DNA of 64,000 bases from Marinobacter sp. F3R11 (GTDB lineage Bacteria > Pseudomonadota > Gammaproteobacteria > Pseudomonadales > Oleiphilaceae): assembly GCF_003318275.1 (NCBI RefSeq), contig NZ_QOCH01000013.1, positions 124,001-188,000 of the forward strand, given 5' to 3'. Positions 28,057 to 37,616 of the stretch are shown here, one piece after another (position 1 is the stretch's first letter; each line of letters opens with the position of its first letter). Below the pieces are notes generated by a model. That model saw only the letters and a list, made by a program, of their open reading frames with translations. It did not search any database and had not been told where the DNA came from. Both the position numbers and the translations under genes were made by a program.

Positions 28057-29089
28057 CTACAATTCCTGGCTCCATATCGAGATTCACCCCAAAACGCTTC
28101 TGCACCGACTGGCGAATATCCGAAGCCAGCTCAAGCACATCCTGCCCCGTTCCACCAGAATGATTGATCAATACCAGGGCCTGACGATTGTGGACACCTA
28201 CCCGAAGGTTGCGATACCCCTTCCATCCGCATTGATCTATAAGCCATGCTGCCGCCAGCTTTACTGAATCTACCTGCGGGTATCCCACGACATCCGGATG
28301 CGCAGACTTCAATTCAGTGAACTTTTCCTCAGGCACAACAGGGTTTTTGAAAAAACTCCCGACGTTGGGAATAATCTCCGGGTCCGGCAGCTTCCGGCGA
28401 CGGACCGCCATCACTGCCTCGGCGACTGCCAGAGCATCCAGATCAGGAGAAACTGCTTCGCCCAGATATTCTTCAAGATCCCGGTAGCCGAGCTGCAAAG
28501 GCTTATCACGGGACAGACGCAATCTGATCTCGGTAATAATGTAGCGACCAGGCGACTGCTTGAACACGCTGTCGCGGTATGCAAATCCACATTCCGCATT
28601 ATCAAGCTTTACCAGCTCGCCGGATTCCAGGTCCAGAGCTGTAACAGAAAGCAGCGTATCGCACAGTTCAACTCCATAAGCCCCTATATTCTGCACAGGG
28701 GCGGCGCCCGCCGTACCAGGTATCAGTGCCAGGTTCTCAACGCCCCTGTACCCTGCCCTTGCAGCGTACAGAACCGCCTGATGCCAGTTCTCACCGGCAC
28801 CTAACACCAGGGTTGCACCTGTACCGTCAACCTGCTCCCACCTGCGCGAAGCCATTCGCATACGAATAACGAGGCCATCAAAATCTCCGGCAAATACCAG
28901 ATTGCTGCCGCCGCCTAGCACCAGTATTTTTTGGCCATTAGCCTCCGCCCATGCCAGAGCACCGCGCAAATCATCCAGGCTATCGACATCCATGTAGAAT
29001 CTTGCCGCTGCGCACACGCCCAACGTATTGAGCGCCGAAAGTCCGACGTTCTCCTTTAACTTCATCGGGAATCCCGTACGCTGGCTCAC
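28049..29089 (-). CDS. murB: UDP-N-acetylenolpyruvoylglucosamine reductase
   Basis: 346-aa FAD enzyme reducing UDP-GlcNAc-enolpyruvate to UDP-MurNAc in peptidoglycan synthesis. It has the FAD motif LVLGGGSNLVFAGDF, LIPGTAGAAPVQNIGAYG, YRDSVFK and the catalytic-serine segment NVGSFFKNP. The start is GTG at 29089, overlapping the preceding TGA by 4 bases (GTGA), with AGGAG 9 bases upstream; an ATG at 29065 lacks an SD. It is the last gene of the comEC-to-murB operon and probably translationally coupled to the phosphatase gene. Confidence 0.95.
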   Translation of the reverse strand: MSQRTGFPMKLKENVGLSALNTLGVCAAARFYMDVDSLDDLRGALAWAEANGQKILVLGGGSNLVFAGDFDGLVIRMRMASRRWEQVDGTGATLVLGAGENWHQAVLYAARAGYRGVENLALIPGTAGAAPVQNIGAYGVELCDTLLSVTALDLESGELVKLDNAECGFAYRDSVFKQSPGRYIITEIRLRLSRDKPLQLGYRDLEEYLGEAVSPDLDALAVAEAVMAVRRRKLPDPEIIPNVGSFFKNPVVPEEKFTELKSAHPDVVGYPQVDSVKLAAAWLIDQCGWKGYRNLRVGVHNRQALVLINHSGGTGQDVLELASDIRQSVQKRFGVNLDMEPGIVGG

Positions 29090-29565
29090 GCCATACGCTC
29101 CTGAATATCACCAAGCAACCCTTCACCTGCATCTTCAATCAGGTCAAGCACCCGCTCAAACCCGTCCTGGCCACCAAAATAAGGGTCGGGAACTTCAACA
29201 AGATCCGATTGGCCATACTCAAGAAAGAGGGTCGGCCGTGTACCACCGTTCTGGTGCCAGATATCTTTCACATCCGCCAGGTTCTGGCGATCCATCACAA
29301 CCACATAGTCGAAAGTGTCCAGGTCCCGTTCAGTAAACTGGCGTGCCCTGAGCATACTGATATCAATTCCCCGCTTTGCAGCTGCTTCCAAAGACCGAGG
29401 GTCAGGTCCTTTGCCAATATGCCAGCTGCCTGTACCGCAGGAATCAATCTCTATTTGCTCCAGCAGCCCGGCCTTCTCTACCAGCTTTCGGAATACCCCT
29501 TCAGCCGTGGGCGAACGACAGATGTTCCCCAGGCACACGAAAAGCACACTGAAGCGCCGGCTCAT
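29086..29565 (-). CDS. Low-molecular-weight protein-tyrosine phosphatase
   Basis: 159-aa cytoplasmic phosphatase. The P-loop is CLGNICRS (Cys11 nucleophile, Arg17), and the catalytic Asp is in VPDPYFGG near 128. The family acts on phosphotyrosine proteins, such as Wzc-type kinases, or on small phosphomolecules. It overlaps kdsB upstream by 4 bases and murB downstream by 4 bases, so it is part of the envelope operon and translationally coupled. No tyrosine kinase is encoded in the window, so the substrate is open. Its place between kdsB and murB is shared with Pseudomonas. Confidence 0.93.
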   Translation of the reverse strand: MSRRFSVLFVCLGNICRSPTAEGVFRKLVEKAGLLEQIEIDSCGTGSWHIGKGPDPRSLEAAAKRGIDISMLRARQFTERDLDTFDYVVVMDRQNLADVKDIWHQNGGTRPTLFLEYGQSDLVEVPDPYFGGQDGFERVLDLIEDAGEGLLGDIQERMA

Positions 29566-30377
29566 GCCCCGTATTCTCCGGTTTTAGTGGCTTTGGCCAT
29601 CCAGGCCCTGACTCGCTGCAAATCTTCTTCAGTATCAACACCGGCTGGAGGTGTGCCAGCGGCCACCTCAACGTGAATCCGGGCACCGTTATATAAGGCC
29701 CTAAGCTGTTCCAGTGATTCAGCCTGCTCTGTCGGCGCTGGAGGCCAGGCCACGAAGCGGCTGAGTACACTGGCCCGGTATCCATAAATACCTATATGGC
29801 GGAAATATCCGGCTCCATCATTCAGGGCTGCGCCGGCATTGGGCGCTGAAAGGTTGTCCTGTCCTATATCGCGCCAGTAATCCCGCGCCCAGGGAATAGG
29901 TGCCCGGCTAAAGTAATGAGCCATCCCTTCAATATCAAAAACAACTTTTACAACGTTGGGGTTGAAGACCTGCTCCATGTCGTGGAGGCGCTCGCAGAGC
30001 GTTGCGATAGCTGCTTCAGGGTAGAGATCGAGATTCTCCGCAACCTGGTCTATCAGACGAGGCGGAATCAGGGGCTCATCGCCCTGAACATTAACAATGC
30101 GATGATCCGGGTCGAGCCCTAGTTTGCGCACAACTTCTTCCAGCCGGTCGGTACCGCTGACATGATTGGGCGACGTCATAACCACTTCGGCACCAAATGC
30201 CTCACAGGCAGACTGAATACGTGGATCATCTGTTGCTACAACAACGCGGCCAGCCCGGCTTTCAGATGCACGTTCACAAACGTGCTGAACCATAGGCTTG
30301 CCGGCAATATCCAGCAGTGGCTTACCAGGTAATCGGGTGGAGGCGTAGCGGGCTGGAATCACAACCGTAAAAGACAT
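29562..30377 (-). CDS. kdsB: 3-deoxy-manno-octulosonate cytidylyltransferase (CMP-Kdo synthetase)
   Basis: 271-aa enzyme activating Kdo with CTP for lipopolysaccharide inner core. The nucleotide-binding start is [37 protein letters not shown] carries the metal-binding Asp, and the [17 protein letters not shown] segment is typical. Length is slightly above E. coli KdsB (248). It follows the Trm112-like gene by 26 bases and overlaps the phosphatase gene by 4 bases. Confidence 0.96.
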   Translation of the reverse strand: MSFTVVIPARYASTRLPGKPLLDIAGKPMVQHVCERASESRAGRVVVATDDPRIQSACEAFGAEVVMTSPNHVSGTDRLEEVVRKLGLDPDHRIVNVQGDEPLIPPRLIDQVAENLDLYPEAAIATLCERLHDMEQVFNPNVVKVVFDIEGMAHYFSRAPIPWARDYWRDIGQDNLSAPNAGAALNDGAGYFRHIGIYGYRASVLSRFVAWPPAPTEQAESLEQLRALYNGARIHVEVAAGTPPAGVDTEEDLQRVRAWMAKATKTGEYGA

Positions 30378-30403
30378 GGGTTTCGATCCTGCAAGGAACT
30401 GAA

Positions 30404-30592
30404 TCAGTTTTTGTGAAGGCGTTCGTCTGTGGAGAGTGTACGGGCCTCAGAGGCCAGCATGACAGGAATACCTTCCCGAATGGGAAATGCCATGGCGTCC
30501 TGATAGCAAATCAGCTCGGTTTTGCCTTCATTGAGCTTCAGGTCACCTTTACATACGGGGCAGGCCAACAGGCCCAGGAGCTTTTTATCCAT
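30404..30592 (-). CDS. ycaR: Trm112-family small zinc-ribbon protein (YcaR)
   Basis: 62-aa Trm112-like protein. CPVCKGDL supplies a CxxC pair (Cys11, Cys14) and [11 protein letters not shown] is the family hallmark. E. coli YcaR is 60 aa and also lies between lpxK and kdsB, the order seen here. The second Cys pair of eukaryotic Trm112 is missing apart from one Cys (LICYQD), as usual in bacteria. Its role is not well defined; Trm112 proteins activate methyltransferases in eukaryotes. Confidence 0.93.
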   Translation of the reverse strand: MDKKLLGLLACPVCKGDLKLNEGKTELICYQDAMAFPIREGIPVMLASEARTLSTDERLHKN

Positions 30593-30611
30593 AATACATT
30601 CTCACTGACAG

Positions 30612-31649
30612 TTAAGAGGTTGACGGCCCGGAACAGGCGCGTAGTTTTTCAAGAACAGCCTCTGAAAACGCCTTTGGCAACTTTGCTTCGACATACAGCA
30701 CCCAGGAATTATTGGGCGCAAAGCCCCGGCACTTAACCCCATCCTTGGCCGTCATAACCAGCATCTGGTCAGAATCGGCACCCAGATCTTCCAGGCGAAA
30801 ATGATGGTGATCGGGAAAAGGCACGGCAGTCACCTCTGCCCCCAGTCCTCTGAGTGTATCGAAAAAACGGCCCGGATTACCGATACCGGCCACCGCGCGA
30901 ACCCGTTTGCCCTGCAGACTTTCAGGGGTTCTGTTTTCCCCGCTTTTAAGGTTGACCAGACGGGTTGGCACCAGATTCATCGTGTACATATGTGGATGCG
31001 AAATGTCCGCAAGACCCTGCTGCAAAACCCTGCCCTGTTCATCGGCTGGCGCAGCACCGTTCACAATAACAAAGTCCACACTCTCCAGGCGGCTGACCGG
31101 CTCCCGCAGGGGCCCTACAGGAATAAGGGCTCCGTTTCCGATACCTCGGGCACCGTCAAACACGGCCAGTTCAATATCCCTGGGCAAGCGATAGTGCTGA
31201 AGCCCGTCATCGCTGATAAGCACGTCACCCAGAGCATTGTCGAGAGCAAAAGCCGCACCCCGGCAGCGGTCGGGATCAACCACTACAGGCACACGGGCTG
31301 CCTGAGCGAGCATGACCGGCTCATCCCCTGCAAGTGATGGCAGAGTATTCTCTGTTACCAGCAGCGGATAACCGGATGCTTTACCACCATACCCACGACT
31401 AAGAATAACCGGGCGCCAGCCTGCAGCACGGATTTCATCTACAAGCCAGGCGGTTAACGGAGATTTACCGGTACCACCTGCAGTGATATTACCAACGACC
31501 ACAACGGGTACCGGCAACGTCCGTGCGTGCATATTCAACGCTTTGCGCCGCTTCGATTCAGCTATAGCCCGGTAAAGCCAGGAAAGCGGGGCTAAAATAG
31601 TGAGCGGGCGGCCTTTACCGTACCAAAAACGCTCTACAACAGATGTCAT
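30612..31649 (-). CDS. lpxK: Tetraacyldisaccharide 4'-kinase
   Basis: 345-aa inner-membrane-associated kinase that adds the 4'-phosphate to lipid A precursor. An N-terminal hydrophobic helix (ILAPLSWLYRAIA) is followed by the P-loop NITAGGTGKSPLTAWL. LISDDGLQHYRLPRDIE holds the Walker B-like/catalytic Asp, and FPDHHHF follows. The start overlaps the msbA stop by 4 bases, so kinase and flippase are translationally coupled, as in E. coli msbA-lpxK. Confidence 0.96.
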   Translation of the reverse strand: MTSVVERFWYGKGRPLTILAPLSWLYRAIAESKRRKALNMHARTLPVPVVVVGNITAGGTGKSPLTAWLVDEIRAAGWRPVILSRGYGGKASGYPLLVTENTLPSLAGDEPVMLAQAARVPVVVDPDRCRGAAFALDNALGDVLISDDGLQHYRLPRDIELAVFDGARGIGNGALIPVGPLREPVSRLESVDFVIVNGAAPADEQGRVLQQGLADISHPHMYTMNLVPTRLVNLKSGENRTPESLQGKRVRAVAGIGNPGRFFDTLRGLGAEVTAVPFPDHHHFRLEDLGADSDQMLVMTAKDGVKCRGFAPNNSWVLYVEAKLPKAFSEAVLEKLRACSGPSTS

Positions 31650-33424
31650 GACTGTTCACTGAACTGCATCTGATGCAGTTGGGCGTAAACACCGTTTTTG
31701 GCAAGAAGGTCCTTATGAACCCCTGATTCTACAATACGTCCATTATCCATAACCAAAATCCGGTCAGCCTTCTCAATGGTCGAAAGTCTGTGGGCAATCA
31801 CGAGTGTAGTCCTGCCCTGGATAACCGTTTCAAGCGCTTCCTGAATATGACGTTCTGATTCAGTGTCCAATGCAGAAGTTGCCTCATCCAGAATCAGGAT
31901 CGGTGCATCCTTAAGCAAAGCTCTTGCAATCGCAAGACGTTGGCGCTGACCGCCCGAGAGCATCACACCGTTGTCTCCGATCATGGTATCCAGACCATCC
32001 GGCATGCGATCAATAAACTCCAGTGCGTGAGCTTTTGCTGCAGCCTCACGAATTTCTTCCCGGCTACAGTCCCGGAGCGCGCCATAGGCAATATTGGCTG
32101 CAATCGAGTCGTTAAACAGCACAACATTCTGGGTAACCAGTGCGATCTGGGACCTGAGCGCCTTGAGAGAAAAATCCTCGAGTGAACGGCCGTCTATAAG
32201 GATTTCGCCATCGGTATATTCATAAAATCTTGGCAGCAGGCTTACCAGTGTTGATTTCCCACTGCCCGAGCGCCCGACCAGAGCTACGCTCTGCCCGGCA
32301 GGAATTTCAACAGATATACCCTCCAGCACATTATCGAGTTGATCCCGGTAACGGAAAGACACTGAGTCAAACTCGATGGTTCCCTCAACACGCTCGGGCG
32401 CATAGGTTCCGGGATCCTGTTCCGGAGCCTCGTCCATGGTTTCAAACACATCAGACGCAGCTGCGACACCTTTCTGGATTTTGGAATGAACGGACGTCAC
32501 CTGGCGAATAGGTTTCGCCATGGTCGTAGCGGCCGTAATAAAAGCCACCAACTGCCCAGTTGTCATCTCACCTCGGATCTCCGGCGAAAGCATGGTCCAG
32601 ACAAGCGCAGCAATGGCAACGGCCACCAGAGTCTGAATTACAGGGACACTGATTGCCTGGGTTGATGCCATCTTGAGACTTTGCTTCAGGTTCTGGTCAT
32701 TAACCTTCTGAAAACGCTGCTTTTCATACTCAATGCCGCCAAAGGTACGGACGACCCGATAACCAGCAATCGATTCAGATGCCACATGAGTTATATCGCC
32801 CATGGAGCCTTGAATACGCTGACTGATTTTGCGAAAGCGCTTGCTCGCGTAACTGACAACAGCTGCGATCAAAGGCCCAACCGCCAGAAAAACCAGAGTC
32901 AGCTTCCAGTTGGTGTAAAGCATAAACCCGAGCAGGCCCAGAATTGTCAGGCCCTCTCTCAAGGTTATGGTTATGGCGTTAGTTGCGGCTTCGGCTACCT
33001 GCTCTACGTTAAAGGTAAGCTTGGATACCAGCCTTCCGGCAGCATTATCGTCAAAGTAACGGGAGGGAAGTGTCATCAGCCGGTTAAACACGTCATTACG
33101 GAGCGCATTGATAACCTTTCGCCCAACATAACTGATGAAATACTGACTCATGAAGGTGCCAACGCCACGGAACGAAAACACTGCAACAATCAGAAAAGTT
33201 AATAACAACCGGTTCTGATCGGTAGGGTTTTCAATGGCAGCGATGACATATTCCATGGCTGCGGCCATACCAGTGGAAGCCGCAGCATAGATTACGTTAC
33301 CAACTACAGCCAGCGAAAATGCCATCCAGAATGGCTTTACATAAGTCAGCAGGCGCTTGTAGGTTGGCCAGGTCTCGCCAGGTTTGACGTGTTTAGGGTC
33401 AGGTAGCGGTCCGGCTTGACTCAC
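31646..33424 (-). CDS. msbA: Lipid A export ABC transporter MsbA
   Basis: 592-aa half-transporter flipping lipid A-core across the inner membrane. Six membrane segments span about 35-310. The nucleotide-binding domain has Walker A GRSGSGKS, the LSGGQRQR signature and Walker B ILILDEATSALD. E. coli MsbA is 582 aa. It overlaps exbD by 4 bases upstream and lpxK by 4 bases downstream, so lipid A flipping, phosphorylation and the Exb/Tol motor genes share a transcript. Confidence 0.95.
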   Translation of the reverse strand: MSQAGPLPDPKHVKPGETWPTYKRLLTYVKPFWMAFSLAVVGNVIYAAASTGMAAAMEYVIAAIENPTDQNRLLLTFLIVAVFSFRGVGTFMSQYFISYVGRKVINALRNDVFNRLMTLPSRYFDDNAAGRLVSKLTFNVEQVAEAATNAITITLREGLTILGLLGFMLYTNWKLTLVFLAVGPLIAAVVSYASKRFRKISQRIQGSMGDITHVASESIAGYRVVRTFGGIEYEKQRFQKVNDQNLKQSLKMASTQAISVPVIQTLVAVAIAALVWTMLSPEIRGEMTTGQLVAFITAATTMAKPIRQVTSVHSKIQKGVAAASDVFETMDEAPEQDPGTYAPERVEGTIEFDSVSFRYRDQLDNVLEGISVEIPAGQSVALVGRSGSGKSTLVSLLPRFYEYTDGEILIDGRSLEDFSLKALRSQIALVTQNVVLFNDSIAANIAYGALRDCSREEIREAAAKAHALEFIDRMPDGLDTMIGDNGVMLSGGQRQRLAIARALLKDAPILILDEATSALDTESERHIQEALETVIQGRTTLVIAHRLSTIEKADRILVMDNGRIVESGVHKDLLAKNGVYAQLHQMQFSEQS

Positions 33425-33846
33425 TGGCTCTCGGCCTCACGCTCAGTAGTGATACTCAGCCGCGAGAATCCCAGACGACCAGCAACGTCCATGGCCCTGA
33501 CTACGTACTCATGAGGGGTTCTCGCATCAGCCGTGATGATAAATGGCAGACCCGTATCGCCTTCGGCGAGCTCGCTAACTCCGCGTTCCAGCGTCTCACG
33601 ACGGTTATTAACCAAAGCCTTGTCATTAAGAAGGTACTGGCCCTCTGCGTTGATAACCACGTCAATCTGTCTGACTTCCGCTGGTGAAGCCGGCTCACCA
33701 CTGGCTTCAGGCAATTCCACCTGCAAATGGCTTTCCCGTGTAAAGGTCGTGGAGACCATAAAGAAAATCAGCAACAGAAAAACCACATCGATCAGTGGTG
33801 TCAGATCGACCCCGACTTCCTGACTTCTCTGGCGTGTGAACTTCAC
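33421..33846 (-). CDS. exbD: ExbD/TolR-family proton-motor subunit
   Basis: 141-aa inner-membrane protein with one N-terminal helix (DLTPLIDVVFLLLIFFMV) and a periplasmic domain. Asp20 in the helix is the proton-carrying residue of the family. With the ExbB-like partner encoded 5 bases upstream it would form a proton-driven motor. No TonB or TolA gene is adjacent, so what it energises here is unknown. The same pair is found beside comEC and lpxK in Pseudomonas. Confidence 0.93.
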   Translation of the reverse strand: MKFTRQRSQEVGVDLTPLIDVVFLLLIFFMVSTTFTRESHLQVELPEASGEPASPAEVRQIDVVINAEGQYLLNDKALVNNRRETLERGVSELAEGDTGLPFIITADARTPHEYVVRAMDVAGRLGFSRLSITTEREAESQ

Positions 33847-33851
33847 AGCAG

Positions 33852-34478
33852 TCAGGCCCCTTCCACGTCGATTTCGCGATCACCGTGTACAACTTCAACC
33901 AACTTGATGGCTTCCTGCTCCATACCAACCACAAGCTCGTCTACCCGCCGGATAAAATAGCGATGGCAGATCAATGCCGGTATCGCGACACTCAGGCCCG
34001 CAGCGGTAGTAATCAAAGCCTCGGAGATGCCGCCGGCAAGATTGCCAGCATTACCCACTCCGGCAAGCTGGATTTCAGCAAACACCTTGATCATACCTAT
34101 GACAGTCCCGAGGAGACCAAGCAAAGGAGTAATCGTCGCGACTGTACCCAGTGGATTCAGAAAACGCTCCAGGTCATGGATAACCTGACTGGCTTCATGC
34201 TCGATACTTTCTTTCATGATCTCACGACCATGCTTCGCATTCATCAGGCCGCCGGCGAGAATACGGCCCAGCGGTGAAGAAGCTTGAAGCGCCTTCAGCT
34301 TGCGGCCATTAAGTTCTTTTTTCTTGATCCAGCGCCACAACTCATTAGTACTCTGAGGCGGCGCGACACGGGATACTCTCAGCGTCCAGAAACGCTCCAG
34401 AATGATCGCAAGTGCCAGAATGGAACAGGCAACAATCGGCACCATAAGAATGCCACCAGCTTTCAACAACTCGAACAC
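33852..34478 (-). CDS. exbB: MotA/TolQ/ExbB-family proton channel
   Basis: 208-aa protein with a first membrane helix (about 8-28) and two more in the C-terminal half, including TITPLLGLLGTVIGMIKVF and GISEALITTAAGLSVAIPAL, the family's conserved helices. It pairs with ExbD, whose start is 5 bases downstream. It starts 72 bases after comEC, which leaves room for an internal promoter. ExbB versus TolQ cannot be settled; there are no tolA, tolB or pal genes nearby, so ExbB-like is the safer name. Confidence 0.93.
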   Translation of the reverse strand: MFELLKAGGILMVPIVACSILALAIILERFWTLRVSRVAPPQSTNELWRWIKKKELNGRKLKALQASSPLGRILAGGLMNAKHGREIMKESIEHEASQVIHDLERFLNPLGTVATITPLLGLLGTVIGMIKVFAEIQLAGVGNAGNLAGGISEALITTAAGLSVAIPALICHRYFIRRVDELVVGMEQEAIKLVEVVHGDREIDVEGA

Positions 34479-34550
34479 GCTTGATCTCCCTGATTGTTTA
34501 CAAGCCGCGCTACTTTAGCATAGCTGTCGTCATAGGCCACACCCAGTATG

Positions 34551-37043
34551 TCACGGTATTTGACACTGGTCTCTGGCAAGGCCCGGACCACTGATCCAGA
34601 AGGGACTTTGGTGTCGCGACTCGCGGATCTGGACAGCTCCATCTGCCACAACCATCGCAAGAGCGCCTGAGCATGCAGTGTTGTGCGCCTGAGCCCCTTG
34701 CCGACGATAACGAGCCGTTACACCTGGATGAGGATGACCATATCTGTGCCGATATCCTGCCGTGTAGATCACCCGATCCGGATCAAGAGTGCTGACCCAG
34801 GTATCGGAAGACGACGTTTTGCTGCCGTGATGAGGCGCAATCACAACCAGTTCCCGGGGAGGATCCGCCAACAGTGTACCCTCGATGGCTTCAAGGTAGC
34901 CGGGTTCAACAGAAGCGGTTATATCCCCTGGCAAGATCCATGCAACATCTGAATTCTCATACCTGACTGTCAGCACACAGGAGGCATCATTGCCTGTCCG
35001 GGCTCCGTTTGCTTGCCAGAAGGACAACAACACCTCATTTGACAACTTGCCTTTACCAGCGCAGCTCCGGATATTGACCTGCCTGCGCTCCGGTTTCTCC
35101 TGCTGCTGTAAATCCAGTTTTTCACGAATAGCCTCTGGCTCACCCGTCACTATGCTGCCTACCTGAAATTTATCCACGAGCAAAGCAATGCCACCGGAGT
35201 GATCGTTATCGGCATGACTCACAACCAAGGTGTCAATTCGCCTGACACCCAAGGCCCTGAGGTTAGGCAGAATGACCGATTCTGCCGCCGAAAAGACGCC
35301 TTCCACTTCAGGCCCGGTATCGTACACCAGCACCCTGTTACCTTCCCGCAACATCGCTGACAGGCCCTGACCTACATCCCAGACCCATACTTCCGGACTG
35401 GCGACCCGCGGGTTGCCGCTCTCAACGGGAGTCATGGCCCCCATAACCCAGACCAATACAACAACGGAGGCCACAACGCGAAACGTTCTGACAGGCACAG
35501 TGATAACCAGGAGAACCAGCAAGCCGAAGCCGAATATTTCCGGGAAACCGGCTTCGAGCTCAGGCCAGTTTATACCCGCAACCCACCCCAGAAAACGCCA
35601 CATCACACCAAGAGCCGCATCCATTATCTGTATAACAAGGGTCGAAAGCTGAGGGATAATGGCAACTGCTACCCCGCCGACAATCAGTACGGGCATCACC
35701 ACAATAGATACCCAGGGAATTGAAACAAGGTTAGCAAGCAAACCAGCAACAGGCTGACCCTGCCCTATCAGCTCAAGCAAAGGCCAGAGCGCCGCGAACA
35801 CGGCACCCTGAGCGAGAACAAGGGCTTTGAGCCATCCGGTACCACCCAGCCGACCCGCATAAATACAGATCAGAATGGAAACCGCCCCGAAAGACAGCCA
35901 GAAGCCCTGATCCAGGGGAGCAAAAGGATCGAACAGCAGAACCAGCCCAAGCGCGACAACCATGGCATGCCACGGCGAAACCTGTCTCGCCATCAGAAGT
36001 AGCCAGCCGCCAACGGTGACCATCACAAGAGCTCTCCGGGTAGGTACGGTAAAACCGGCAGCCAGCGCATAGAGCGTGCAGCACAGGATAATCGTCAAAA
36101 AGGTTGCAAGACGCACGGAATGCTCACTCATGCGATAGGAAGATATTGCCAACAGTAGCCGGCGAGACACAAAACCGGCGCCCAGCGCCACCAATCCGAG
36201 ATGAAGCCCCGATATAGCAACCAGATGAATGGTTCCGGTAGCCTTGAAGACATCCCAATGTCCGGAAGACAGGTGCCCCCGGTTCCCGATCAGCAGAGAT
36301 GCAATTAATGGATGGTGCACGGCATCTGCGAATTGTCTGTCAACCCACCGGGCCAGCCCAATGTGATAACGATGATACTGACACTGCAGCGAACAGAATA
36401 CCGACGGATCCGGAACAACAGTGCGTACACTGCCGGTTGCCCGGTACCCTTTACGGAACAGCCAGTCCTCATACCGAAAACCTTCAGGGTTAAGGTTTCC
36501 ATGAGGTCTTTTCAGCACCACTTCCAGGCGTAAACGGTGCCCGGGAAGACCATCAGCAGGCACGCCATACCAGGCCAGGCGCAACCTTTCCGGCAGGGGT
36601 TCTCCGGAGATCGATGAATCCCCGTACCATCGGGTTACGCAGAAACTGAACCGAAGACTGTTGAAGTTACCGGATACAGGAAGCTCACACAGGTATCCTG
36701 AAACAACTGTTTTTTCACCCTCAAGGCCTGCAGGGAGGCGCTGCTCAAGACGTTCGTGAGCCCACAGGCCCGCCCAGGCAACACCCAGGGCAAGCCCGAA
36801 AGAAAGAACCCGAAGTAACCGGAAGAGCTGCCTTCGTATTGGTAAAAACCACGACAAAGTTGGAACTACAAGCCCAAGCAGCCACACTGGAGGTGGTAAC
36901 ACCGCCAAGCTATAAAGTAAGATGACGCCGCAGGAAAAAGCGAATATGCCCAGTACTGCAAAGCGTGCTGAAGAGTTTCCGGACAATCCTTGTCCTCCCG
37001 ATGATCCAACCCGTCGGCGATATCCTTGGCGCCGGAGTTTCAT
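34551..37043 (-). CDS. comEC: ComEC/Rec2 DNA-uptake channel protein
   Basis: 830-aa polytopic membrane protein of natural transformation that carries single-stranded DNA into the cytoplasm. It has three N-terminal helices, an OB-like extracellular domain (about 95-215), the Competence domain with several helices (TIHLVAISGLHLGLVALG at about 270), and a C-terminal metallo-beta-lactamase-like domain with HADNDHSGG (about 605-613) and HHGSKTSSS. Length is normal. It is transcribed first in the envelope operon. The start codons of comEC and the divergent DUF2062 gene are only 24 bases apart. Other competence genes are not in the window. Confidence 0.93.
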   Translation of the reverse strand: MKLRRQGYRRRVGSSGGQGLSGNSSARFAVLGIFAFSCGVILLYSLAVLPPPVWLLGLVVPTLSWFLPIRRQLFRLLRVLSFGLALGVAWAGLWAHERLEQRLPAGLEGEKTVVSGYLCELPVSGNFNSLRFSFCVTRWYGDSSISGEPLPERLRLAWYGVPADGLPGHRLRLEVVLKRPHGNLNPEGFRYEDWLFRKGYRATGSVRTVVPDPSVFCSLQCQYHRYHIGLARWVDRQFADAVHHPLIASLLIGNRGHLSSGHWDVFKATGTIHLVAISGLHLGLVALGAGFVSRRLLLAISSYRMSEHSVRLATFLTIILCCTLYALAAGFTVPTRRALVMVTVGGWLLLMARQVSPWHAMVVALGLVLLFDPFAPLDQGFWLSFGAVSILICIYAGRLGGTGWLKALVLAQGAVFAALWPLLELIGQGQPVAGLLANLVSIPWVSIVVMPVLIVGGVAVAIIPQLSTLVIQIMDAALGVMWRFLGWVAGINWPELEAGFPEIFGFGLLVLLVITVPVRTFRVVASVVVLVWVMGAMTPVESGNPRVASPEVWVWDVGQGLSAMLREGNRVLVYDTGPEVEGVFSAAESVILPNLRALGVRRIDTLVVSHADNDHSGGIALLVDKFQVGSIVTGEPEAIREKLDLQQQEKPERRQVNIRSCAGKGKLSNEVLLSFWQANGARTGNDASCVLTVRYENSDVAWILPGDITASVEPGYLEAIEGTLLADPPRELVVIAPHHGSKTSSSDTWVSTLDPDRVIYTAGYRHRYGHPHPGVTARYRRQGAQAHNTACSGALAMVVADGAVQIRESRHQSPFWISGPGLARDQCQIP

Positions 37044-37067
37044 TCGACTTGAAAGTAGAGCTTCCCA

Positions 37068-37616
37068 ATGCCGAAGAAGTTCATGAAACGTTATCTGCCA
37101 TCACCTGAGAAGGTGCAAGCGATGCAATCGCTTGGTTTTCTTGGCGAGATAGTTAATGAACCGAACCTCTGGCATATCAACCGTCACAGTGTCGCCCGGG
37201 CGTTTCTGATCGGTGTCTTTTTCTGCTTTATCCCGATGCCCTTCCAGATGCTGGCTGCAGCCGTTTTCGCCATCTGGTTTAATGCAAACCTGCCTTTATC
37301 TGTGGTGCTGGTATGGATCAGCAACCCCATTACCATGCCACCCATGTTTTACTTCAATTACAAGGTAGGGGCCTGGGTTCTGAACCGGCCGGTGCTGAGC
37401 TTCGATTTCCGGCTTTCGTGGTCATGGATCAGCGAGCGACTACTGGATATCGGCATCCCCCTGTATCTTGGCTCACTGATCGTCGCCACTGTTTCCGCTT
37501 GCCTGGCTTATCTGATAATACAATTTATCTGGCGCCGGAAAATCCGCACGGATTGGCAACTCCGCCTCCGTGCGCGAAAAGCTCTCCGGCGCCAATCCCA
37601 CGATCAGGCTTCCTGA
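37068..37616 (+). CDS. DUF2062 membrane protein
   Basis: 182-aa inner-membrane protein of the DUF2062 family. There are three or four hydrophobic helices: about 43-70 (RAFLIGVFFCFIPMPFQMLAA), 80-100, and 140-165. The motif ISNPITMPPMFYFNYKVG is the family signature. The C-terminal tail is Arg-rich. It lies between comEC (divergent) and lolD (convergent, 13-bp overlap of the coding ends), the same place as in Pseudomonas. Its function is not established; membrane or lipid roles are often suggested because of this neighbourhood. Confidence 0.88.
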   Translation: MPKKFMKRYLPSPEKVQAMQSLGFLGEIVNEPNLWHINRHSVARAFLIGVFFCFIPMPFQMLAAAVFAIWFNANLPLSVVLVWISNPITMPPMFYFNYKVGAWVLNRPVLSFDFRLSWSWISERLLDIGIPLYLGSLIVATVSACLAYLIIQFIWRRKIRTDWQLRLRARKALRRQSHDQAS

